A model generated the notes under the pieces. It was not told the origin of the DNA and searched no databases. It saw only the letters and a list, made by a program, of their open reading frames with translations. From Trujillonella endophytica (GTDB lineage Bacteria > Actinomycetota > Actinomycetes > Mycobacteriales > Geodermatophilaceae): 64,000 bases of DNA. Shown piece by piece: positions 51,691 to 59,238 of this stretch. A program made the position numbers and the translations under genes. The stretch covers positions 620,001 through 684,000 of the forward strand of contig NZ_JABGCI010000001.1 in the NCBI RefSeq assembly GCF_019799905.1, read 5' to 3'. How positions within the stretch are numbered: the first letter of the stretch is position 1; every line of letters starts with the position of its first letter.

Positions 51691-52548
51691 GTGCTGCTGC
51701 GACCGGGCGCACGGGACGTCGCCGCGTTCGGGCCGCCGGTGGCCGGCCAGCTCGCCCGGCTCGCGGCGGAGCTGGCGGGCGCGGCCACCGGAGGAGGCCG
51801 GATCGGGCTGGTCACCGGCGTGCACATCGCCTGGGCGCCGCGGCCGGCGGCCGAGACCGACGGCCCGGTCGGCACCGCGGTCCTCGCCCGCGCGCTGACG
51901 CTCCTCGGTGGCGAGCCGGTCGTGCTCACCGACGCCTGGTGCGGGCCGGTGGTCGACGCGTGCCTGGGAGCCGCCGGGTGCGGTCCGGCCGTGGTGCTGC
52001 CACGGACCGCCGGTGAGGACGACGTCCGCGCCGCCGTGGCCGGGGCGGGGCTCGCCGCGCTCGTCGCCGTGGAACGGCTCGGCCCGAACCGCCACGGGCG
52101 GGTGATGACCATGCGCTCGGTCGACATCACCGCCTCCACCGCGCCGCTGCACGCCGCGTTCGACCTGCCGGGGCTCCCCACCGGCGCCGTGGGCGACGGC
52201 GGCAACGAGATCGGCATGGGCAACGTGCCGCTGGACGTGGTGGCCGCCGTCGTCCCGCACGGCAGCGAGATCGCCTGCCGCACACCCGTGGACGCCCTCG
52301 TCGTCGCGGGGACCTCCAACTGGGGCTGCTACGGGCTGGTCGCCGCGCTGGCCCGGAGGGTGCCCGACCGGGCCGCGGGCCTCCTGGCCCTGCTCGACCC
52401 CGACCTCGACACCGCTCTGCTGGCGGCCGCCACCGCGGCGGGCGGGATCGACGGCGTCACCGGGGAGGCGGGGCTCGGCGTGGACGGCGTCGCGGTGGCC
52501 GACTACGCGTCCCTGTTCCCGGAACTCACCAGGCTGGGCCGGGCTTAG
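51691..52548 (+). CDS. DUF4392 protein, D-glutamate cyclase-like
   Basis: About 285 residues, with LVTGVHIAWAPRPAAETDGP near the start, VAVERLGPNRHGRVMTMRSV (124-143), the strongly conserved VGDGGNEIGMGNVP (167-180) and VAGTSNWGCYGLVAAL (205-220). These match DUF4392, the C-terminal domain of mammalian D-glutamate cyclase (DGLUCY), which converts D-glutamate to 5-oxo-D-proline. Position after the murD2/murL pair suggests removal of free D-glutamate. The start is uncertain. GTG at 51691 has no ribosome site; a CTG at 51673, six bases after GGTGGAG, would give the N-terminal LDPLERVLLRPG. Its stop overlaps the fur -10 element. Confidence 0.8.
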   Translation: MLLRPGARDVAAFGPPVAGQLARLAAELAGAATGGGRIGLVTGVHIAWAPRPAAETDGPVGTAVLARALTLLGGEPVVLTDAWCGPVVDACLGAAGCGPAVVLPRTAGEDDVRAAVAGAGLAALVAVERLGPNRHGRVMTMRSVDITASTAPLHAAFDLPGLPTGAVGDGGNEIGMGNVPLDVVAAVVPHGSEIACRTPVDALVVAGTSNWGCYGLVAALARRVPDRAAGLLALLDPDLDTALLAAATAAGGIDGVTGEAGLGVDGVAVADYASLFPELTRLGRA

Positions 52549-52558
52549 GCTCGCGGGT
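52546..52558 (+). promoter_or_regulatory. Leaderless-type -10 for fur
   Basis: TAGGCT at 52546-52551 includes the stop codon of the upstream gene, and a 7-nt spacer leads to the GTG. Confidence 0.5.
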
Positions 52559-53017
52559 GTGGCAGACCTCCCCGCGCCCGAGGCGGAACCGCTCGCCGAG
52601 CGGCTCCGGTCCCGCGGCCTGCGGCTGACCACCCAGCGCAAGCAGGTGCTCGCCGCCGTCGCGGCGCTGCCGCACGCCACTCCCGAGGCGATCGGGGCCC
52701 GGCTGCGCGAGGAGGCCGGGCCCGGCGGCGCGGCGCCGGACACCTCGACCGTCTACCGCAACCTGGAGCTGCTGGAGCGGCTCGGCCTCGTGTGGCACAC
52801 CCACCTGGGCAAGGGCGCGCCCGTCTACCACGCCTTCGAGCACCCGCACCTGCACGTCGTGTGCCAGTCCTGCGGCGAGATCGACTCCGCCGACCCGCAC
52901 CTGCTCGACACCGCCGCGGAACGTCTGGCCGCCGACCTGGGTTTCAGGTTGGACATCGGCCACGTCGCCCTCTCGGGGACGTGCCGGGCCTGCCGCGAGA
53001 ACGAGGACGCACCGTGA
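52559..53017 (+). CDS. Fur-family metal-dependent repressor
   Basis: A 152-residue Fur protein: winged helix RGLRLTTQRKQVLAAVAALP to TSTVYRNLELLERLGLVWHT. The dimer/metal part has YHAFEHPHLHVVCQSCGEID (His ligands, Cys102 and Cys105) and a second pair GTCRACRE at the C terminus, which make the structural zinc site. It could be an iron (Fur), zinc (Zur) or peroxide (PerR) sensor; the second Cys pair does not decide. The GTG start appears leaderless. The folate-binding protein gene overlaps its end (GTGA). Confidence 0.85.
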   Translation: MADLPAPEAEPLAERLRSRGLRLTTQRKQVLAAVAALPHATPEAIGARLREEAGPGGAAPDTSTVYRNLELLERLGLVWHTHLGKGAPVYHAFEHPHLHVVCQSCGEIDSADPHLLDTAAERLAADLGFRLDIGHVALSGTCRACRENEDAP

Positions 53018-54123
53018 ACCCATCCCCCCTGCTCTCCCGGCCCGGCGCCGTCGCCGCCGACAGCGGCGCGGTCGCCGCTCACCACGGGGACCCGCTGCGC
53101 GAGCAGCGGCTGCTCGCCGAGGGGGCGGGGTTGGTCGACCGCAGCGACCGCGACGTCCTCACCGTCCCGGGCGCCGACCGGCTGACGTGGCTGCACAGCC
53201 TCACCAGCCAGCACCTGGAGCAGTTGGCCGACCGCACCGGCACCGAGGCGCTCGTCCTCTCCCCGAACGGCCACGTCGAGCACCACCTGGTGCTCGCCGA
53301 CCTGGACGGCACGGTGTGGGCCGACGTCGAGCCCGGCACCGGAGAGGCGCTGCAGACCTTCCTGGACCGGATGCGGTTCATGCTCCGCGTCGAGCCCGCC
53401 CTGGTCACCGCCGACCGGGCGGTCCTCTCCCTCGTCGGGCCCCGGGGGGACGACGTCCTCGCCAGGGCGGGGCTGCCCGTGCCGGCCGCTCCGTACGCCG
53501 TCGCACCGCTGCCGGACGGCGGCTGGGTGCGTCGCATGCCGCCCGTGGGCGACGGCGCCCCCGTGGTCGACCTCCTCGTGCCGCGCGCAGACCTCGACGC
53601 GGTGGCCGACACGCTGCTCGCGGCCGGCGCGGCCCTGGCCGGGCAGGACGCGTTCGAGGCGCTGCGGGTCGAGGCGCGCCGTCCGCGGCTGGGCGTGGAC
53701 ACCGACCACCGCACGATTCCCAACGAGCTGCAGTGGCTGCGCACCGCCGTCCACCTGCAGAAGGGCTGCTACCGCGGGCAGGAGACCGTCGCCCGCGTGC
53801 ACAACCTGGGCCGCCCGCCGCGACGGCTGGTCCTGCTGCACCTGGACGGCGTCAGCGAGGACCTGCCCGCGCCCGGCACGCCCGTGCAGCTGGGGAACCG
53901 GGAGGTCGGCCGGGCCGGCACCGTCGTCCGGCACCACGAGCTCGGCGTCGTCGCGCTCGCGCTGGTCAAGCAGTCCGTGGCGGCGGACGCCGAGCTGACC
54001 GTGGGCGGGTCGCGCGCGTCGGTCGACCCCGACGACGCCCCGGCGGACCTCGACGACGCGCAGGCCGCCGCCCGGCAGCGGGTGCGGGCGGTGCGGTCTG
54101 GGACCATGCCCATCCGAGGGTGA
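53014..54123 (+). CDS. ygfZ: Folate-binding YgfZ/GcvT-like protein
   Basis: The 369-residue member of the aminomethyltransferase fold has VDRSDRDVLTVPGADRLTWL near the N terminus. The hallmark is LQKGCYRGQETVARVHNLGR, with the conserved Cys of the KGCYxGQE motif. YgfZ (human IBA57) binds tetrahydrofolate and helps to make or repair some iron-sulfur enzymes. Overlap with the fur gene is common in actinobacteria and may link metal sensing with Fe-S care (inference). The GTG overlaps the fur TGA. Confidence 0.88.
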   Translation: MNPSPLLSRPGAVAADSGAVAAHHGDPLREQRLLAEGAGLVDRSDRDVLTVPGADRLTWLHSLTSQHLEQLADRTGTEALVLSPNGHVEHHLVLADLDGTVWADVEPGTGEALQTFLDRMRFMLRVEPALVTADRAVLSLVGPRGDDVLARAGLPVPAAPYAVAPLPDGGWVRRMPPVGDGAPVVDLLVPRADLDAVADTLLAAGAALAGQDAFEALRVEARRPRLGVDTDHRTIPNELQWLRTAVHLQKGCYRGQETVARVHNLGRPPRRLVLLHLDGVSEDLPAPGTPVQLGNREVGRAGTVVRHHELGVVALALVKQSVAADAELTVGGSRASVDPDDAPADLDDAQAAARQRVRAVRSGTMPIRG

Positions 54124-54130
54124 CGCGCGG

Positions 54131-54256
54131 GTGAGCACCGCAGCGAGATGCCCCGGAGCCGACAGGGAGTGAGCATCGCAGCGAGCGCCAGGAGCGGAGC
54201 GACCGCGGAGGCGACCGGTGTGATGGAGCGAGGAGCGGAGCGAGTGCGGAACCGAG
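54131..54256 (+). repeat. Dispersed GTGAGCAYCGCAGCGAG elements, copies 2 and 3
   Basis: Copy 2 (54131-54147) has CACC in place of CATC; copy 3 (54169-54185) equals copy 1 at 7886. GGAGCGGAGCGACC, GGAGCGAGGAGCGGAGCGAG and similar words fill the rest of the gap before the BKACE-like gene. Confidence 0.65.
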
Positions 54257-54266
54257 GCGGGACAGC

Positions 54267-55007
54267 GTGACCTCCGGCACCCTCGTGACGCTGGCGCCGG
54301 CCCCGGCCGACCCGGACGAGCTGGCCGCCACCGCGCGGGACTGCCAGGCCGTGGGGGCAGCCGTGCTGGCCCTGCCGTCGATGGACCCGGGCGCGGCGCG
54401 GGAGGCGGTCGCCGCCCTGCGCGAGGAGACCGACCTGCTGGTGCAGGCGTCGGACCCGGCGCTGGGCCCCGACCTGGTCACGCTGCCGCTGGACACCCCC
54501 GAGGAACTGCTGGGCGACTGGTCGGCCGACCTGGCCCGGACCGGTGCGGTCCCGGTGTACGAGGCCCGCACGCTCGGGCACCTGGACGTCCTGGCCCGCC
54601 TGGTCGACCGGTCCGGCGGGTCCGCGGCCGGCCCGGTGCACGTCACGCTGGTGCTGGGCGCGCCGGGCGGGCTGCCGGGGACGCTCCCCGCGGTGGCCGC
54701 GTGCCTGGAGCGGCTACCGGCCGGCGCGCTGTGGTGCGCCACCGGCCGCGGGTCCACCGCCCTCCCCGTGCTGCTGGCCGCCCTGTCCGGCGGGGGACAC
54801 GTCCGCGCCGGCTCGGCCGACACCCCCGAGCCCGGCGACCCGGCCCGCGCCGACCTGCAGCTGGTGGCCCGGGCGGCCGGCCTGGCCCGGATCGCCCAGC
54901 GTCCGCCGGTGCCGCCCCTCGCCGCCCGCGCGCTGCTCCTCGCCCCGCCCGCCCAGCTCGTCGCGCCCCGCCCCGCCCCTGACCCGACGTCCGTGGAGAT
55001 CCGATGA
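54267..55007 (+). CDS. BKACE-like protein lacking metal ligands
   Basis: The 246-residue TIM-barrel-like protein is related to beta-keto acid cleavage enzymes (3-keto-5-aminohexanoate cleavage family). HVTLVLGAPGGLPGT, LWCATGRGSTALPVLLAALS and GGHVRAGSADT match the family's FVLGVxGG, AxxGxGR and GGHxRxGxED stretches. But the N-terminal HxH zinc site is replaced by LALPSMD and the Glu of the last motif by Ala, and the protein is some 40-60 residues short. It is probably not a classical aldolase. Its end overlaps the rsiG start (ATGA), so the two are made together. Start GTG at 54267 after GAGGCGGGA. Confidence 0.65.
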   Translation: MTSGTLVTLAPAPADPDELAATARDCQAVGAAVLALPSMDPGAAREAVAALREETDLLVQASDPALGPDLVTLPLDTPEELLGDWSADLARTGAVPVYEARTLGHLDVLARLVDRSGGSAAGPVHVTLVLGAPGGLPGTLPAVAACLERLPAGALWCATGRGSTALPVLLAALSGGGHVRAGSADTPEPGDPARADLQLVARAAGLARIAQRPPVPPLAARALLLAPPAQLVAPRPAPDPTSVEIR

Positions 55008-55564
55008 CGCCCCAGCCCCCGCCCGCCGGCGGTGCTCCCGTCGACGCGCTGCTCGACCCCGGCTTCCTCGAGTCCGCGGTCAGCAGCTCCATGGCCGAGG
55101 TGCGCCGGCTGCGGCGCCAGGCCGAGCAGGAGGAGGTCAACCTCTCCTACACGCGGCGGCTGCTGCAGGGCCGGCTCGACATCGTGCGGCGCGAGCTGCA
55201 GCGTCGCGCCGAGGACGACGGCCGCTCCCTGGTCGACCTGCTGCCCGAGATCCTCGCCGAGAAGGGCCGCGGGCCCGCGCACGGCCTCGGCCGGCACCAG
55301 ACCGTCCAGCCGGCCGCTCCGGAGGAGTACGAGTCCTGGGTCAACGCGCTGACCGCCGGCATCGACCTGCTGGCCATCAGCGACACCTCCGACGCCGACC
55401 TCGAGGGCGCCGCCCGTGCCCTCGCCGCGGCCGAGGGCACGCTGTCGGAGCGCCGGCGAGGCGTGCAGGCCGTGATGGACGGGCTGGCCGGTGAGCTCGC
55501 CCGCCGCTACCGCAACGGCGAGGCCGACGTCGCCGCCCTGCTGGCCGACGAGGGCCGGCACTGA
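55004..55564 (+). CDS. rsiG: RsiG-type anti-sigma factor, c-di-GMP-binding
   Basis: A 186-residue helical protein. It contains two copies of the E-x3-S-x2-R-x3-Q-x3-D signature by which Streptomyces RsiG binds cyclic di-GMP. The first is Glu44-Ser48-Arg51-Gln55-Asp59 (EVNLSYTRRLLQGRLD), the second Glu144-Ser148-Arg151-Gln155-Asp159 (EGTLSERRRGVQAVMD). They lie on two helices expected to form an antiparallel coiled coil. The start region LDPGFLESAVSSSMAEVRRL is also RsiG-like. In Streptomyces RsiG with c-di-GMP holds the sigma factor WhiG and delays sporulation. The WhiG homologue is not in this window. It sits between the BKACE-like gene and asparaginase with overlaps on both sides. Confidence 0.85.
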   Translation: MTPQPPPAGGAPVDALLDPGFLESAVSSSMAEVRRLRRQAEQEEVNLSYTRRLLQGRLDIVRRELQRRAEDDGRSLVDLLPEILAEKGRGPAHGLGRHQTVQPAAPEEYESWVNALTAGIDLLAISDTSDADLEGAARALAAAEGTLSERRRGVQAVMDGLAGELARRYRNGEADVAALLADEGRH

Positions 55565-56559
55565 GCGCGACGGGCACCTGGCCCGGGAACCCGGTCCTCG
55601 TCGAGGTCTGGCGGTCGGGGTTCCTGGAGTCGGTGCACCGCGGGGCGCTCGTCGTCCTCGGCGCCGACGGCTCGGTCGCCTCGTCCGCGGGCGACGTCGA
55701 CCGCCCCGTGCTGCCGCGCTCGTCGAACAAGCCCGTGCAGGCCACCACCTACCTGGATGCCGGCTGGTCGCCGGGCTCTCCCGAGGAGCTGGCGATCGCC
55801 GCCGGCTCGCACTCCGGCGAGGACGCCCACCGCGCGCTGGCCGCCCGCATCCTGGCCGCCGCCGGCCTGGGGCCCGACGCCCTGGGCTGCCCGCCGGCCC
55901 TCCCGCAGCACGAGGAGACCCGTGCGCGCTGGCTGACCGACGGCCGGGCGCCGGAGCGGCCGGCCATGAACTGCTCGGGCAAGCACGCGGCGATGCTGGC
56001 CGCCTGCGTCGCCGCCGGGTGGCCGACCGAGGGCTACCTGGACCGGGAGCACCCGCTGCAGCAGGCGATCGAGGCGCGGCTGGGCGAGGCGGCGGGCGAG
56101 CCGGTGGCCGCCGTGGTCGTCGACGGGTGCGGCGCGCCGCAGCACGCCCTGTCGCTGACCGGGCTGGCCCGCAGCGTGCTGTCGCTGGTGGAGGCGCCGG
56201 AGGGCAGCCCCGGCCGGCGGGTGGCCGACGCGATGCGGGCCGAGCCCTGGTACGTCGCCGGCAGCGGCCACGAGGACACGGACCTGATGCGCGCCGTCCC
56301 CGGTGCTCTGGTCAAGCACGGCGCGGACGGCGTCCACGTGGCTGCGGTGCCAGGGCGAGGAGTGCTCGCGTTCAAGCTGGACGACGGCGGCCAGCGGGGG
56401 CGCACCCCCTTGCTGGCCGCCGGCCTGCGGCGCCTCGGCGTCCCACCGGAGGCCGTGGCGCCCTGGGTGGTCACCCCGGTGACCGGCGGGGACGGCGTCG
56501 TGGGCGAGATCCGCGCGGCGGCGTCGCTCACCGGACGGGACCGGACGACGCGGGTGTGA
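55561..56559 (+). CDS. Asparaginase (PF06089-like), apparent CTG start
   Basis: The family hallmarks are VLVEVWRSGFLESVHRGALV at the N terminus, LPRSSNKPVQATTYL, IAAGSHSGEDAH, PAMNCSGKHAAMLAACV and VVDGCGAPQHALSL. It should hydrolyse asparagine to aspartate and ammonia. The first ATG/GTG/TTG in frame is GTG at 55633, inside the conserved N-terminal motif, so translation must begin upstream. Between the in-frame stop at 55492 and 55633 the only near-cognate choice with a fitting site is CTG at 55561, overlapping the rsiG stop (CTGA) with GAGG eight bases before it. From there the protein is 332 residues, a normal length. Confidence 0.8.
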   Translation: MSATGTWPGNPVLVEVWRSGFLESVHRGALVVLGADGSVASSAGDVDRPVLPRSSNKPVQATTYLDAGWSPGSPEELAIAAGSHSGEDAHRALAARILAAAGLGPDALGCPPALPQHEETRARWLTDGRAPERPAMNCSGKHAAMLAACVAAGWPTEGYLDREHPLQQAIEARLGEAAGEPVAAVVVDGCGAPQHALSLTGLARSVLSLVEAPEGSPGRRVADAMRAEPWYVAGSGHEDTDLMRAVPGALVKHGADGVHVAAVPGRGVLAFKLDDGGQRGRTPLLAAGLRRLGVPPEAVAPWVVTPVTGGDGVVGEIRAAASLTGRDRTTRV

Positions 56560-56613
56560 GGCGGTTCACGTCAGGTGCCAGCCGTACTGCTTGCAACTGC
56601 TAGCACCCGCGGT

Positions 56614-56626
56614 TAGCGTCGTGGAC
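56614..56626 (+). promoter_or_regulatory. Leaderless-type -10 for the HTH gene
   Basis: TAGCGT at 56614-56619 and a 7-nt spacer stand before the GTG at 56627. Confidence 0.5.
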
Positions 56627-57148
56627 GTGCAGACCCCGACCGAGTTCGTCCGCGAGCAGGTGACCACCGTCCGCGAGAAGGTGGACCAGCTCGCCGGCAG
56701 CGTCGCGGGGACGGTCGCCGCCGAGAAGGACAAGGTGTCGGCGACCAGCTCCCAGGTCGGGGACTTCATCCGGGAGCAGCGCAACGCCGCCCGGGTGTCC
56801 CTCCGGGAGCTCGCCCGCACGGCGGGGGTGAGCAACCCGTACCTCTCGCAGGTGGAGCGGGGTCTGCGCAAGCCGTCGGCGGAGATCCTCGCGGCCATCG
56901 CCAAGGGCCTGCAGATCTCGGCCGAGACGCTCTACGAGCAGGCCGGGATCCTCGACCGCCGGTCGGGCAACCCGGACACCGTCGCGGCCATCCGCAACGA
57001 CGAGGCGCTCTCCGAGCGGCACCGGGCGGTGCTGCTCGAGCTCTACGAGACCTACGTCCGCGAGCACGCCGCCACCCGCACCCTGCACCGAGACGCGCAC
57101 ACCGCAGACACGACCACCACCCCTGACCCCACGGAGGAGTCGGCATGA
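56627..57148 (+). CDS. XRE-type helix-turn-helix regulator upstream of hbhA
   Basis: The 173-residue protein has an N-terminal helical stretch (REKVDQLAGSVAGTVAAEKD). The HTH follows: IREQRNAARVSLRELARTAG, VSNPYLSQVERGLRKPSAEI and LAAIAKGLQISAETLYEQAG. The C-terminal tail is Thr-rich. Mycobacterium has such a gene (Rv0474) directly before hbhA, and here the HbhA-like gene overlaps its end (ATGA), so it probably controls its own operon. GTG at 56627 lies seven bases after TAGCGT. Confidence 0.82.
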   Translation: MQTPTEFVREQVTTVREKVDQLAGSVAGTVAAEKDKVSATSSQVGDFIREQRNAARVSLRELARTAGVSNPYLSQVERGLRKPSAEILAAIAKGLQISAETLYEQAGILDRRSGNPDTVAAIRNDEALSERHRAVLLELYETYVREHAATRTLHRDAHTADTTTTPDPTEESA

Positions 57149-57891
57149 GCACCACCGAGACCCTGAAGACCTACGGCGAGCAGCTCACCGAGCGCGGCCG
57201 CACCCCGGTGCTGGCCCTCGTCGGCGCCGGCGACCTGGCCGTCGAGCGCGCCCGCACCCTGATCGGCTCGCTCGTCTCCCGCGCCGAGGCCCTGCCCGGC
57301 GAGGCCCAGGTGCAGGTCGACCTGGCCACCAAGGAGGCCCGGACCCGCGCCGAGGAGGCCGCCGGTCGCGCCCGCGGCGCCGTGCAGACCGCCCGCACCA
57401 CCGCCGTCCAGTTCGCCAAGGTCGTGGAGCCGGAGACCGTCCGCGCCACCGTCACCGGGCTCGTCGACACCGCCCGCACCCAGGCCGTCACCACGCTGGA
57501 GACCCTCGCGGAGCGCGGCGCCGGCGTGATCGACGAGCTGCGCCGCCAGCCGGCCTTCCGCAAGGTCGTCGCCCGGGCCGAGCGGGCCGTCGACGCCGTC
57601 GAGGACACCCTCGAGGACGTCCTCGAGGAGGGCGCCGAGACCGTGTCCGAAGCCTCGGACAAGGTGACCTCGGTCGCGCAGAAGACCGCCGCGAAGGCGA
57701 CCAAGGCCGCCGCCAAGGCCGAGGCCGCCGTCGACGAGGCCGCCGAGTCCGCCAAGGCCGGCCTCGAGACCGCCGAGCAGCCCGTCACCAAGCCGGTCCG
57801 GAAGCGGACCACCCCCGCCCGGTCGAAGACCACCGGCACCACCTCCGCGCGCGTCACCCGCTCGGCGAAGCCGGCCGACCCGACCGTCTGA
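57145..57891 (+). CDS. HbhA-like coiled-coil protein
   Basis: A 248-residue, mostly helical Ala/Glu/Arg-rich protein. A coiled-coil core covers about residues 40-165 (TKEARTRAEEAAGRARGAVQ, EDTLEDVLEEGAETVSEASD). The basic Lys/Ala tail (KTAAKATKAAAKAEAAVD, then KPVRKRTTPARSKTTGTTSA) resembles the heparin-binding C-terminus of mycobacterial hemagglutinin HbhA. The Rv0474-Rv0475-Rv0476-like order supports orthology. In mycobacteria HbhA is surface-exposed and binds glycans; in a free-living relative it may serve aggregation or envelope lipids (inference). No signal peptide is present, as in HbhA. Confidence 0.72.
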   Translation: MSTTETLKTYGEQLTERGRTPVLALVGAGDLAVERARTLIGSLVSRAEALPGEAQVQVDLATKEARTRAEEAAGRARGAVQTARTTAVQFAKVVEPETVRATVTGLVDTARTQAVTTLETLAERGAGVIDELRRQPAFRKVVARAERAVDAVEDTLEDVLEEGAETVSEASDKVTSVAQKTAAKATKAAAKAEAAVDEAAESAKAGLETAEQPVTKPVRKRTTPARSKTTGTTSARVTRSAKPADPTV

Positions 57892-57929
57892 CCACGCCGG
57901 GCACCGACCGACCGTCGGACACCGACCGG

Positions 57930-57961
57930 GGCCCCGGAGCTGCCACAGGCGCTCCGGGGCC
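57930..57961 (+). terminator. Hairpin after the HbhA-like gene
   Basis: GGCCCCGGAGC pairs perfectly with GCTCCGGGGCC around a 10-nt loop, 38 bp after the stop. Confidence 0.75.
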
Positions 57962-58026
57962 CTGTCGTGTCCGGGGCAGCCGGTACGGCGTCCCCGCGCC
58001 GCGCCGGCAGCACGGTCCGGCGCGGG

Positions 58027-58038
58027 TACCCTGCCGGC
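58027..58038 (+). promoter_or_regulatory. Leaderless-type -10 for the DUF2516 gene
   Basis: TACCCT at 58027-58032 and a 6-nt spacer stand before the ATG at 58039. Confidence 0.5.
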
Positions 58039-58326
58039 ATGGAGATCCAGGTCCTGCTGTACGACCTCCTGTACTACGGGACCCTCGCGCTCACGGTGTG
58101 GGCCTTCGCCGACGCCGTCATCCGGCCGGCCGCCGGGTACGTCGCCGCCGGCAAGCTCACCAAGCCCGCCTGGCTGGCCATCACCGCGCTGGCCGCGCTC
58201 CTCACCTTCGCCATGAAGAACCCGATGAGCCTGCTCGGCCTGCCGGCCGTCATCGCCGCCATCGTGTACCTGGTCGACGTGCGCCCGGCCGTCCGCGGCC
58301 TCCGCCGGGGCAACACCGGCTGGTAG
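58039..58326 (+). CDS. DUF2516 membrane protein
   Basis: The 95-residue protein has three membrane helices: LLYDLLYYGTLALTVWAFAD, AWLAITALAALLTFAMKNP and LPAVIAAIVYLVDVRPAV. The pattern VWAFADAVIRPAAGYVAAGK-LTKPAWLA is that of DUF2516, found beside hbhA in Mycobacterium (Rv0476). Function unknown. It has its own promoter after the terminator at 57930. Confidence 0.85.
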   Translation: MEIQVLLYDLLYYGTLALTVWAFADAVIRPAAGYVAAGKLTKPAWLAITALAALLTFAMKNPMSLLGLPAVIAAIVYLVDVRPAVRGLRRGNTGW

Positions 58327-58377
58327 CCGTCCCGGCCCCGTCCGGCGGGCCGGTCCCGCGGCGGTCCGGCCGGGGGG

Positions 58378-59238
58378 TCAGCGGTTGAACACCCCCGGCG
58401 GCGGTTCGGGCGAGGGCACGGCGACGGCGTCGGTGACCGGCGCCGCGTCCCCGGCGAAGCGGTCGAGGTCGGCCCCGTCCACCACCCGGGACGGCATCGG
58501 GTCCCCCGCGCAGCGCCGGGTCAGTGCGGCGACCGGCAGCGGCCGGTCCGACGCCACCGCGACCAGGTTGCCGAACCGCCGGCCGCGGAACGTCCCCGGT
58601 TCGGCGACCAGGCACACGTGCGCGAACACCGCCCGCAGCGTGGCCACCTGCCCGCGGGCGAAGCGCAGCGGCGGGCCGTCGGCGACGTTGGCCGCGTAGA
58701 TCCCACCGGGCCGCAGCACCCGACGCGCCTGCTCGGCGAACTCGACGGTCGTCAGGTGCGCCGGCGTGCGCGCCCCGGCGAAGACGTCGCAGACGACGGC
58801 GTCGGTGCTCGCCGGGTGCGTCGCCTCCAGCCCGGCCCGGGCATCGGCCGCCCGTACCCGGACGCGGGCACCGCGCGGCAGCGGCAGGTGCGCGCGGACC
58901 AGCTCGGTGAGCGGCTCGTCGAGCTCGACCACCCGCTGCCGCGAGCCCGGCCGCGTCACCGCCACGTAGCGCGCCAGGGTCAGGGCGCCGCCGCCCAGGT
59001 GCAGGACGTCGAGCGGCGCGCCCTCGTCGGCGGCCAGGTCGAGCACGTGGCCCATCCGCCGCACGTACTCGAACTCCAGGTGCGTGGGGTCGGCGAGGTC
59101 GACGTGCGACTGGGGCGTGTCGTCGACCAGCAGCACCCACGCGCCGTCCCGGTCGGCGTCCCCGAGCAGCTCGGCGACGCCGCCGGCGACCGGCACGCGG
59201 CCCGGCGGCGGCGGAGGCTCGGCGGCGCGGCGCCTCAC
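58378..59238 (-). CDS. Spermidine synthase-like methyltransferase-fold protein
   Basis: The 286-residue Rossmann protein has the spermidine synthase-like region: VDDTPQSHVDLADPTHLEFE, RMGHVLDLAADEGAPLDVLH, LGGGALTLARYVAVTRPGSR, VVELDEPLTELV, and VCDVFAGARTPAHLTTVEF. The second half is APGGIYAANVADG-like. Many actinobacteria carry such proteins without polyamine evidence, so the substrate is open; some are fused to membrane domains, but this one is not. The GTG start overlaps the methyltransferase stop (GTGA). Confidence 0.78.
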   Translation of the reverse strand: MRRRAAEPPPPPGRVPVAGGVAELLGDADRDGAWVLLVDDTPQSHVDLADPTHLEFEYVRRMGHVLDLAADEGAPLDVLHLGGGALTLARYVAVTRPGSRQRVVELDEPLTELVRAHLPLPRGARVRVRAADARAGLEATHPASTDAVVCDVFAGARTPAHLTTVEFAEQARRVLRPGGIYAANVADGPPLRFARGQVATLRAVFAHVCLVAEPGTFRGRRFGNLVAVASDRPLPVAALTRRCAGDPMPSRVVDGADLDRFAGDAAPVTDAVAVPSPEPPPGVFNR

